Positions 35,759 through 44,626 of a stretch of DNA of 44,626 nt are shown here, piece after piece. Below the pieces are notes generated by a model. That model had not been told where the DNA came from. It saw only the letters and a program-made list of their open reading frames with translations, and made no database searches. Every line of letters starts with the position of its first letter. Position 1 is the stretch's first letter. The position numbers and the translations under genes are program-made. The DNA comes from Glaciozyma antarctica PI12 (Eukaryota; Basidiomycota; Microbotryomycetes; Kriegeriales; Camptobasidiaceae). The stretch covers positions 1 to 44,626 of the forward strand of contig KZ627165.1 in assembly GCA_002917775.1 (NCBI GenBank), given 5' to 3'.

Positions 35759-38700
35759 CTAGTCCATGATGTTCCACCCCTGCGAAGCCAACGAACCATC
35801 AGCGGCCGCTCTGCAGAAGCCCAGCCCAAAACCAACTCACCTTCCTCCACCTCGTCCCCACCAGCGCACTCGCCGGTCCCTCGATCCCCCACGCACAAGC
35901 CCTGAACAACCAGAACGTCCCAATGATCGAACCCGCGACGAGAGTGAAGACGATCCACTTGGTTCGCTCGGTGAAGCGACGACTCTTGAAGATGAAGTGG
36001 TCGAGGAGGTTTCCGACCATGATGACGGCGAACCAGAGAGTGGGGAGGTAGTGATGGAGGTAGGTGACTCGACCCTGCGTCAAATGCGTCAGTAGACGTC
36101 GTGTGGGAGGATTGACTCGAGCACACCATGATGAGGAAAGGGACTGCAGAATCGACTCTTCAGCGGTGTAAAAGCAGAAGCGGGAGGTGCTCACGGTAGT
36201 GCAACGCCCATCCTCCGAAAGCGATCTTCGAGACGTACAAGAACTGATTCCACTCGCCTGCGAGAAGAAAAGCGTCAGCAAGCTCAAGCGTTGTTGAAAG
36301 CGAAACCGACGCACCAGGAGCGAAATCGTTAATCTTCCTCTGGAACCTCGCCAAATGCCACACGAGCGTAAAGACCCAAACGATCAAGCTCGCGCTCGAT
36401 CCCCACCAGACGATGGCGTTGCCGACGAGGTAGTACTTGATGCCGTCGTCCTGCCATCCGTTCATCCGCATGCCGTTGAAGAGGAACGGCCAGTCGAAAG
36501 GCTGAGACGCGATCGAGTCCTCCTTATCGGCGTCCGGGACGAGAGCGTTGTTAGAGGTCATCATCGCGACGTTGAGGTGCCAGAAATCGCGGAGGAAGGG
36601 CGACTTGTAGAGCTTCATGTCGCCAGCGGGGACTGCGTGCACGAAATAGAACCGTCAGCGCAGCTTCATGCAGGTAGGCGGCGAGAACAACGCACGTCGA
36701 TCGTTCCAGTGCGACTCGATGTTCCAGTACGTGTGCTCGTCGCTAGGGTTGTTCGACTTGTCGCACGAGACCTCGACCTGCTTGAATCCCCACTGCGGCA
36801 GGACGGCGTTCGCGGCGCGGAGGTAGCAGCCCGAGTTAAGGTGCCTGAACCTCATTCTCGTCGAGAGCGAGTTGATTCGGTCGACCTTGCTCCTCCCTCC
36901 TCGCAACAGATCGTCGACGACCTCGACGACCCAGTAATCGTTCGAGTCCCCAACGGTGGCGTTCCCGTACGCGCTGACCTCGTTGTTGAGCTTGGTGACG
37001 GGGGCGGCGACGCTGTGCGAGTGGAGGTTCCTGCCGGTCGACGCATGAACGATGCGCATCTTGTCGCCGTGCTTGAGGAAGACGAGGGGAAGATCGGGGT
37101 CGACTTGCTCCGCTTCCCAAGTGGGGGTAATGAACCACTCGTTGTTCTCGTCCTTGTAGTGATAGCAGGTGACTTGCTGCTGCTGCGAGCCGACGGGATA
37201 GGTTTGGATGTGCGAGTGGAGGAGTCCTCCGCCGTAGCCCATGTTCTTGAGCGTGAGGCGCGAGCCAAAGGCGGGCTCTGCGAAATAGCGAGGTTAGCTT
37301 GAAGCCAACGGGACGAAAGGAGGGAGACGAACCGAGAGGGTTGCGAGCGAAATCGTTCCCTTCTAGGTGAGCCTGGAAGAGAGAGCTCATCTGCGAGTCG
37401 CCGGGTCCGGACTGGTTGAGGATGATGAAGTGGAGCTTGAAGCATAGGGCGTAAACGCAGAAGGGTAGGACGATAAGGCAGAGCACACGGGCGATGAGGT
37501 GGCGTATGTATGTCCTCTGCGGTCGGCGTGAGTACGAGCTCGGCAAGAGAGACACGGCAAGCTCACGAAAGGCATCTTGAGATCCCCGAGCTTGTTCCAC
37601 AGGTCCTCGGCGGTGTAAAGTCCAACGAGTGCGGTGACGAAAAGGCCAACCCACTTGACGCTGCAGGAACGGCGGTATCAGCTCGGCTCCTCGCGCAGTT
37701 GGCAAGTTGGCGTACCTCGCAACACATCCAATCGAGACTCCCGTGAGCACCAGCCAGAGCCACCAATCTTCCTCGAAGGGCCTGTTTGCCAATCTCGTCA
37801 GCTCCGCGCCGTCTCCGCTCCTCCGACGCCACTCACCGACGTTGCTGGTTGTTGAAGCATGCAAGGAAGTAGACCGTCGTAAAGGTGAAGAACAGCAGCA
37901 TCGAGTCGAGAAGGATGAACCTGCTGATGACCAGCCATGCGACATCTGCGAAGGACGTATCAGCTGCCGGCTCATCTCCCTCTCCTCCCTCAGCTCGACT
38001 CACCGCACAACACCATCAGCGTAACGATATGCCTCGACCACCTCGTAAACCTCAGCTCCACCGCTGTACCCCAGGCAAGCGGGACCATCGCGATTCCCGG
38101 AAGCGCGAGAAGGACGCGCATGGCGCGGAAAGGGACATGATCGGGGTAGACGGCGCCGGAGGGGAAGTCGTACGATCCGTTGAAGCCTGAGAGAGCTCCG
38201 GCGAGGCCGACGAGCATCTTGCCGAGGGGAGGATGAACCTGTGAGAGCGTTAGCAGTGCGTGGGGAGGGAGGAAGGAGGACGCACGTCGAAGAAGAAGGT
38301 GCGGTTGAGGTAGTAGGATCCGAACTTGCCAAAATGAGCCTGGAGGAGATGAAGTTAGCTACGTGCTGCTGAGGGAAGGGCGGAAGGAGCGCACCTCGTC
38401 CCAGACTACGGAGTCGGCGGCACCAATGCGGTAGAGGCGAGTGAAGATGGCGAGGAAGGTGTAGACGATGAGAGGAACGTGGGGCTTGAGCTCACTGCCT
38501 ACGTCCTTGGCTAGCGCGATCTGCAAGGAGCAAGGAGGGAAGGCTGTCAGCTCGTCGTCGCCCAAGCTGGCGGTGCGCGGAGGCCGGAGCGGCCCCAGCA
38601 GCTCCACCACCACCTTCCCAAGCAGCAAATCGACTCACCCAGCTCTGCGGCTCCCTCTTCTCAGGAATCAGCTTGCTCCATTTGCCGTCCTTGGCCTTCC

Positions 38701-39079
38701 CTCCCGCCGCAAACTCCCTGCGGCCAGTCGGTGCTTCCGGCGGCGGAGGGTACCTCGACTCCATCCCAATCCCAGAGCTCTGGGTCCACGCCGCCTCCTT
38801 CTCCCCCTTCCCCCCATCGTACGCATCCTGCGCTGCGCTGCTCGGCTCCTCGTACACCGTTCCTCCTCCGCGTCTGCGTGCGGCGGAGCTGTCAACGACT
38901 TCCACGGCGCTCATCGGTCGACCGGACGAAGGGGCTGAGCGGGAGAGGTAGACGGGAAGACCTTCTTGGTGCGGGGCGAGAACGTCGACCCAGTCGGGGC
39001 TGTGGGGAGACGGAGTGCGGGTCGGGGGACTGTTGCTGGAGGCGGATGGGTTGCGCGAGTCGTAGTCGTAGGCAGGCAT
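35759..39079 (-). CDS. dolichyl-phosphate-mannose:protein O-mannosyltransferase, PMT2 subfamily
   Basis: Transfers mannose from dolichyl phosphate to Ser/Thr of proteins in the ER membrane. About fourteen exons. A disordered cytosolic N-terminus of about 150 residues leads to the first membrane helix and the catalytic loop: [20 protein letters not shown], then [16 protein letters not shown]. More membrane helices follow, then three MIR-type repeats in the ER lumen ([57 protein letters not shown]), then C-terminal helices ([20 protein letters not shown]) and the end GWNIMD-TAG. The [16 protein letters not shown] stretch is typical of Pmt2/3/6. Pmt2 enzymes usually work with a Pmt1 partner. A 17-base exon lies at 36127-36143. 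The start could lie upstream, since the frame stays open to 39220. Confidence 0.93.
36127..36143 (-). other. 17-base micro-exon of the PMT gene
   Basis: The exon reads TCCCTTTCCTCATCATG on the coding strand, between two introns of roughly 50 bases (acceptor TGCAG, donor GTGTGC). It supplies the conserved PFLIM between LHYL and [12 protein letters not shown]; leaving it out would break the frame. Confidence 0.8.
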
Positions 39080-39388
39080 AGACTGGCGGGTCGGGCTAGC
39101 TGCGATGGGACCTTTGGTGAGGTGGTCCGGCAGTGGCGAGATGGAGGAAGAAAGAGAGTCAAGAGCAACGACTTGCGAAGGAGCCCAGGAGAGCCACGTC
39201 GGAGTTCGCAAAGTGCACACTCCCTTTCAGGCTTTGGACCCTTTTGTTCATGTTTGACAGCTCCCCAAGCGAGTTTGCTGAAAAGCGAAGCAGTTGTTTA
39301 GAGATCGTGACTGCATTCAGCGCAGAGGAAGCCCTCTCGTCGTCGCCAGCGTCCCTCCTCGGATTCCTACCGCGACTCTATTCCACCC
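39080..39388. other. intergenic region, PMT promoter and HID1 3' flank
   Basis: About 310 bases. The PMT frame stays open across part of it (39080-39220) with a possible upstream ATG, so the real promoter may be shorter. The part near 39230-39300 is less GC-rich (TTTTGTTCATGTTTGACAGC) and could be a core promoter. Confidence 0.4.
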
Positions 39389-42300
39389 TCACGCTGTCCC
39401 TCCGACTCCCCTCGCCCTCGAAAGCACGAAGCTCGCCGCCCCACTAACCAAATCCACCGCACTCGCCGCCCTCCTCGCCTGAGCAATCGCAAATAACTGC
39501 ACCGGCACATCCCTGAGCAACTCGAGCGACCCGAGGTACACGCTCCCGTAGACGAGGGAAGCGAGCCAAGTAACGCTTTGAGGCGTGAAGATGAATCGGC
39601 GTGGGCGGAGAGGAGGGGCGGGAGGGAGTAGGCCGGTGAGGGAGGCGGAGGAGAGGAAGGAGGTGGCGGCGTCTTGGTTCGTTGACGAGAGCTCGAGGAC
39701 TTTGGGGCGCAGCTCGGAGAGGAGGATGTGGATCGCGTCGAGAGGAAGTCTATGGGCAAAGTCAGTATGAGCGAGGCGACAGAATGAACGAACGACTCAC
39801 CCTTCGCGCCACGACGAGACCTGCGACACGCCTTCATCAGCCCCACCTCGGTACATCCCAAAACAAACGACTCACCCATCCCTCAGTCGGCACAAAGCCG
39901 TTCTTCCCTACAAACGTCTCTCCCTCCTCCTCCAGCCCCAATTCCTCTAGCGCAGTCGTCGAAACCGACGCTCCTCTCTCCCTCCTCTTTCCCCTCGCCT
40001 TCTCCGACACCTCAGGCCCGCTCTCCGACCCCGGACTACCAACCTCCTGCACCACCTTCTCCTCTCCTCCCTCCTTGGCCTCCCGGCCCTCCTTTTCCTC
40101 CCCCTCGACCTTCGGCAGCGTCACCGCTATACTCTGCAGATTCACGACCGCAGGAACAGGCGACGACGGCGCTGGCGAGACCGCTGCCGCAGCCACCGCA
40201 GCTTTCCGCTCCTGGCGAACTCGGCGGACCTCCGCGACGCCGGCGGAGAGGGTGAAAGTCGCGAGTTGGTCGAACCGGTCGTGTGCGCGGATGATGGCGT
40301 AGGTTAGGTTGGGGTTCTGTGCGCAAGGAAGTTAGTAGGGAGGAAAGGGGGAGAGGGAAGGGCCTACGTCGGAGAGCTGGAAATGTATGATGTTGTTGAA
40401 TGTTTCGAGGAGGTCTGCTCGATTGAGTTAGCTGAGTGCTAGCGTTGGCGAGGAGCCAACGTACAGTATACGAGTCGAGGGTTACCCTCCTCCATGAGCA
40501 GGAACTGCGGCGCCGAGAACGCGAGGAAGAGTTGCAAAAGCCTCGTCGACGAGACGACCGAGAGGTTCTTGAAGTAAGGCGAGGCGTTGGCGATGGTGAG
40601 GATGAAGGCGGGGTACAGAGCCGAAAGTTGGGCCTTGGTCGTGAAAACGAGAGTGTAGATCGATACCTGTCCCTCGGCGTCAGTGCGATGTTCCCGCCAG
40701 CCAGGAAGGGAGGAGAACGCACGATGAGGAAGTCGGCGAGCGTGCCAGGAACGTTGTACTTGCCCCTCAAGCTGAGCCTAAGGTTGACTGGTTCGTTCAA
40801 CCTATTCGCGATCCTCGGGTCCGCCGACAAGCACTGCATCACGAACGCCGCAAGCCTGACCAAGCCCATCTGCGCTACTCTCACGCATCAGTCCTCACTC
40901 CCCACGGAGAACGTAAAGAAGAGAACTCACTTTCATCGTCCTTGTACTCCAACGCCGCCGATACGAGCCACACCAACAACTCCCCCGCGCGCTCGCTCTC
41001 CAGCATATACGACAGCAGCTTCGGGTTCATCTCCATGCTCCTCCACAGCACGACGAGCGTCTCCATCCCTCCCTTACTCCCCGCCCCAGGTCCCAACAGC
41101 AGCGGCTGGGCCAAGCTCTGCGCCAGCAGCGCAAACGCGCCATCGAGGAGGAAGTCGAAATCCGTCTTGCGATGCAACTTGGAGAGGTAGAACCCGAATG
41201 CGTTTGCGGCGGGAGTTTCGGAGGAGGATGGGGCGTGTTCGGTAAAGAGGATGGCGAGGAGGTGGAGACAAGTCCCGACGAGTAATCCCCGCATGTCCTC
41301 TCGCCGCAGAACGACGCCCCCGATCTTCTCTGCAGCACCGAGGCCTAGTCCCGCGAGGCCGGAGAGAGCTCCGCTGGAGGTCTTGGGGCCTGCGAACGCG
41401 GTGTTGAGGACTGAGCAGAGGAGGCAGAGGACGACGTTTCGCTCGAGGGTCGTGGTGACGAGTGCTTCGCGCCAGGGGTTGGGGAGGACAGGGTAGGCGT
41501 GGGGAGGGGTGAGGAGGGAGGGGAGGGCGAGGAGGAGGGTCAGGAGGCGGATAATTTCGAGGCGGGCTGAGAGGAGGGGTTGGGGAGTCGGATAAGCGGG
41601 AGTGGGGGAGGAGGCAATTCCGGGTTCCCTGTTAGTCACGCGATTAGCGAAGGAGGGAGTGGAAGCGAGGATGAGACGAACCAGATCACGTAGGCGACTG
41701 CGCCGTCCTCGGTGCGGCATTCCTCCGCGACCGTAAAGCCCGGCACGAAGAGTAGGTCGACTAGAGCTGCAAGTAGCTTCTCCGCCAGCGGTGGCTCCTC
41801 CTCCCACTGCTCCTCTGCCTCCTCCGTCTCCTCCTCATCATCATCGATCACAAACTGCCCGTCTCCCTCCTCCTCAGCCGGCTTCTCGACCTTGACCTTT
41901 TCCCTCCTCCAAAACACCGCCTCCTCGAGCCTGTCCATCTCGCCCCCGTATTGTGGCCCCTTGATGACGAACGGCACGACGCGCGAGAGGACCCTCACGC
42001 AATTGAGAGCTTCGCGCGCAAGGTCCGCCTCTGTTCCGGCTTGGGCATGAGGAAAGGAAGGGAGGGATAAGAGGGAGAAGAGGTGCGAAGAGAGGACGGT
42101 GATGAGGGTGCTGAGGTTGGCGGCGTTGGCGGTGGAGAGAGTTGATGAGTCGAGGAGGGTGAGGACGTCGGTGGGAGAGTCGAAGAGGAGCCAGTATTGG
42201 GCCCAGTAGGGTTCTAGGGTCGTGGTTAGCAGAATGATGAGGGGGGTGGGTGGAAGCGCACCTTCGGGGGAGATGGTCTGGAGAGGAGGAGGTCAGCTCG

Positions 42301-42396
42301 GTTGGCCTCCGGGGGGAGAGAGCAGCACGCACTTGTCCTGAGAGCAAGCTTACGCCAGCGCCGGCCTTTCTAAACTCGAGCTTGGGATCCTGTCCG
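39389..42396 (-). CDS. HID1 family protein (Golgi / dense-core vesicle factor, Ftp105-like)
   Basis: A long helical, multi-exon protein related to animal HID-1 and fission yeast Ftp105, which sit on Golgi membranes and act in sorting or localisation of membrane enzymes. Recognisable blocks in order: GQDPKLEFRKAG (the N-terminal SKLxFK-type start), EEPYWAQYWLLFDSPTDVLT, LSRVVPFVIKG, LLAALVDLLFVPGFTV, VAYVIWEPGI, RKTDFDFLLDGAFALLAQSL, LVVLWRSMEMNPKLLSYMLE, GLVRLAAFVMQCLSADPRIA, NPNLTYAIIRAHDRFDQLA and WVSSWREGLPLDAIHILLSE. An acidic insert (DDDEEETEEAEEQWEEEP) and a Glu-rich loop are species-specific. The ATG exon is not found: the first block begins right after a CAACAG acceptor, and no ATG exon of the right phase is visible upstream. 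The N-terminal Gly of this family is usually myristoylated, so exon 1 is probably very short. Confidence 0.82.
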
Positions 42397-42745
42397 CTGT
42401 TGGGGAACGACGTCGTTAGCTCGAGCTCTCGGTCGCAGCATCGTGCTCCGCCCCCAGGACGCAGTCTGGCGACACGTCCGCTTCAATCGCAACCAGCTTG
42501 CTCCCAGGTCCTCCCACAAGGCGCAAGCTTCCCGACTGCCGCGCTCGCGCTCAGCGTCTGCCCTGGCTCATAGCCAGCAGCTCCCACCTCCCCCCGCTTG
42601 GACCTGGCTGACGACCCCTCACCATCCCGCTCCAGCACCTCCCCTCGTAGCCATACCAGCTCAGATAAGCTGTCCACGGCCTGCTCCCTTTCCCCCTCTT
42701 CCGGTCTGATTGAACGGTGCCGTCGTGTCCCCCCTCCCCTGGCAG
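42397..42745. promoter_or_regulatory. divergent region of HID1 and GPI2, should hold both first exons
   Basis: About 350 bases between the first recognised exons of two divergent genes. Both need a short upstream ATG exon, but I could not find one in the correct phase on either strand; the plus strand has no ATG at all between about 42240 and the GPI2 exon. Both starts may lie in short exons I cannot resolve, or the sequence may be faulty here. Confidence 0.4.
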
Positions 42746-43820
42746 CCTTGACGGATAGGCGAGCTTACAAGAGCTTTGAGGTGAGTCCTCCGAATCCACC
42801 AAACATTGTCGATTGAGTCCTGCTAAGCTTGTTCCCCTAGCGTACTGTCGACTGGAAGGAGTTGTTGAGTCGGAGGGAGAGAGCAGACTCCCCCCCACCT
42901 CGCGAGCCTCGAGCACCTCTTCCTTCCTCCGTCGCTCTCGAACTGGCAGAATCCATCCGACCTCGCTACCGCAAGGTTCTGTACCTTAAGCAGGACTATC
43001 CGGACAACTATGTGGACTACTCCTTCTTGCAAGACCTGAAGAGGAATGGTGAGTCCTCGCTCCGTCGTGGCTGCTCCTCTTGCTGAACGGCGACGACGAC
43101 GCAGTGAATCTACACCCAACTCCCCTCCTGCTCCTTCTACGCCAGACTATCCCGATAACTCAGCACCTTGCCAGCACAATCATCTTTGTCTCCATCTTCA
43201 CTCGACTCGTCTCCTCCTCTCTCAGTCCCATCTCCCTCCTTCTCCTCTCGACGACCCTCTACCTCTCCTTCACCATCCACTCGCACCTCTCCACCTCTCC
43301 AACACCTTCACTCCCCATCCTCCCCCTCTTCACCCTCTACCTCCTCTCACCAGCTCTTAAGACCCTCACTCGAGCCACAACCTCCGACTCCATCTGGGCT
43401 CTCTCCGGTATCCTCCTCTCCACCAACCTCCTCTTCGCAGACTACTCCCTCCCTTCCCCACACCTCCGACCACACGCAACTCTACCCCTCACCGCCGCGC
43501 TATCCGCCTCAACAGTCCTCGCATCCCGCCTCGACTCCAACCTAGCCGTATTCTCCCTCCTCCTCTTCAGCACACTCTGGTTCGGCCCCTTTCCCCTCCT
43601 TCGGTCTTCGCTCCCTCTACGTCCTTCGATAGGGCTCACGATTGCGCTTGTCGGGACGGCGCTGTGGAGCTTGGGAGGAGGGGGAGCGCAGAAGGTTGCG
43701 GCGGCGTGCTTGGTCGGGACGAGCGTGTTGGCGCCCGTGGGGAGGGGGTGGTTGGGAATCAAGTACAAGGATCGGGTGAGGGGGCCGTGGGATCAGGCGA
43801 GGCCGAAGATGGGGAGTTAG
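42746..43820 (+). CDS. GPI2 / PIG-C subunit of the GPI-GlcNAc transferase
   Basis: PIG-C is a membrane subunit of the ER complex that makes GlcNAc-phosphatidylinositol, the first step of GPI-anchor synthesis. Exons 42746-42780, 42841-43048 and 43105-43820 join in frame. The family signature is RYRKVLYLKQDYPDNYVDYS, then FLQDLKRNV across the intron. It is followed by six to eight leucine-rich membrane helices (HLASTIIFVSIFTRLV, LLLLSTTLYLSF, ALSGILLSTNLLFADYSLP) and the end KMGS-TAG. The start codon is not found: before the first exon there is a CTGGCAG acceptor and then an in-frame stop, so an upstream ATG exon is needed. Divergent from HID1 and convergent with the unknown gene at the window edge. 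Confidence 0.88.
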
Positions 43821-44170
43821 GGAATGGAGCGAGGCGAGTGCGGTTGCGAGAAGTGCGGAGGGAGCAAGCTGATGCGGTTGGGGTGGTTGTAGAGTGATGT
43901 GTGAGATAAGAAGGAAGAAGGACACTGAATGGACACTGCGGATGGCGACACTGAGGACGCTGAGGATAGGACGACGCTGGGGATAGGACGAGGGATGCGA
44001 TGGAGACGCCGTAGCGTACTGGAGGTGTAAGATCGTGGTGCAGAAGGAAAGAGGGTGACTGAGGAGCTGATTCGCTGCTTCGGTGCGCTCTGCTCGCTTC
44101 GACCTTCGCCGCTCTCGAGAAACTGCTCGACGACGGCTCCGACACAAACCACGACGACGTTACTGCTGAG
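43821..44170. other. convergent intergenic region
   Basis: About 350 bases between the stops of GPI2 and the right-edge gene. It contains a tandem-like ACACTG..GGACACTG..GACACTGAGGACGCTGAGGATAGGACGACGCTG stretch (near 43920-43975) of degenerate GACACTG/GACGCTG units. No coding exon is supported. Confidence 0.4.
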
Positions 44171-44626
44171 CTACTGAGTTCCACGCTCGACTTTCCTTCC
44201 CGCATGCCTGCAGAGCCGACGGAAATCAGCAAGCGCACCACCGATGGAAGCTCGAGATGGCGAACTCACCTCCTCTCCACCCACCCGTGCCAATTCCTGG
44301 TCATCTGCAACAGGATAACAACCGCCACCTTCGTCGCAAGATCTTTATCGTCCCTCCTCACTTCCTCAACAACGTCCAGCACCTCGTTGTCCAGCACTCC
44401 GTCTTCGCGCAGCACAAACTCGACCGGCATCCTCCTCTCGACTCCCTTCCGCTCCACGCGCGCTCGGAGTGCCCCGACCCAGTCGGACTCTCTCGGCGGG
44501 ACGAACGCCACCGTGGGGTTGTTGCGAATGATGTCCAGGTCGTCGAGCGTGGGACCGGAGACGATGAGGGTGTGGTGCTGCTGCTGAATCGTTCTGAACC
44601 GCCTGTAGGCGACCGCGTCGACTTCT
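44171..44626 (-). CDS. 3' part of an unknown gene (partial at window edge)
   Basis: I do not recognise the family. The last two exons are visible: the larger one runs from the window edge to a GTGAGT donor near 44270 and reads AYRRFRTIQQQHHTLIVSG, PTLDDLDIIRNNPTVAFVPP, RRMPVEFVLREDGVLDNEV and VVILLQMTRNWHGWV. A short last exon (RHAGRKVERGTQ) ends in TAG at 44171. The frame is open with good codon use all the way to the edge, so the protein is longer than the 130 or so residues seen. There is no clear membrane segment. The mix of hydrophobic strands and Asp/Glu-rich helices suggests a soluble folded protein. Confidence 0.6.

Overview
The window looks like nuclear DNA of a red basidiomycete yeast of the Rhodotorula/Rhodosporidium type (Microbotryomycetes). 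The base composition is very GC-rich. Genes are packed on both strands, and almost every coding region is cut by many introns of about 40-70 bases with GTGCGT or GTGAGT donors, CTAAC/CTGAC-like branch sites and CAG/TAG acceptors. The gene set is that of a filamentous-ancestor basidiomycete: hamartin, a KDM4-type demethylase, a PMT2-type mannosyltransferase, HID1, GPI2, eIF4A and a non-ribosomal peptide synthetase. I see no LTR element, DNA transposon, virus copy, CRISPR array, rRNA or tRNA. The genus is inferred from gene style and was not searched.

Layout. Bases 1-7263 hold a 5' fragment of an FAD oxidoreductase (-), a new 105-residue five-exon gene (+), an RS-rich protein (-) and a Pho80-like cyclin (+). 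They end at a short patch of Ns (7264-7277). The next 530 bases are the inverted copy of bases 1-530 with a single homopolymer difference, so 1-7263 is probably one contig placed backwards. From 7278 on: an FAD-linked oxidoreductase (+), a UBZ-finger C78 peptidase of the ZUP1/Mug105 type with an internal N gap (+), a KDM4/Rph1-like histone demethylase (-), a decayed F-box gene (-), eIF4A (+), an A-T-C-T peptide synthetase (-), a DM9/DUF3421 protein (-), a HAD hydrolase (+), an F-box/LRR-like protein (-), TSC1/hamartin (+), a decayed paralogue of the FAD oxidoreductase (-), PMT2-type protein O-mannosyltransferase (-), HID1 (-), GPI2/PIG-C (+), and the 3' part of an unknown gene (-).

The genes do not form one pathway. 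Themes are secretory and glycosylation functions at the right end (PMT2, HID1, GPI2), TOR control and translation (TSC1, eIF4A), chromatin and ubiquitin enzymes (KDM4-like, ZUP1-like), and one possible secondary-metabolite gene. The A-T-C-T synthetase is the most interesting locus: it has one adenylation domain and two carrier domains around one condensation domain, which would suit a cyclic dipeptide made of two identical residues.

Assembly quality matters here. Four apparent frame breaks in two otherwise intact genes, and the single difference between the two 530-base copies, all look like one extra base in a short G or C run. They should be read as probable base-calling errors before any biology is built on them.
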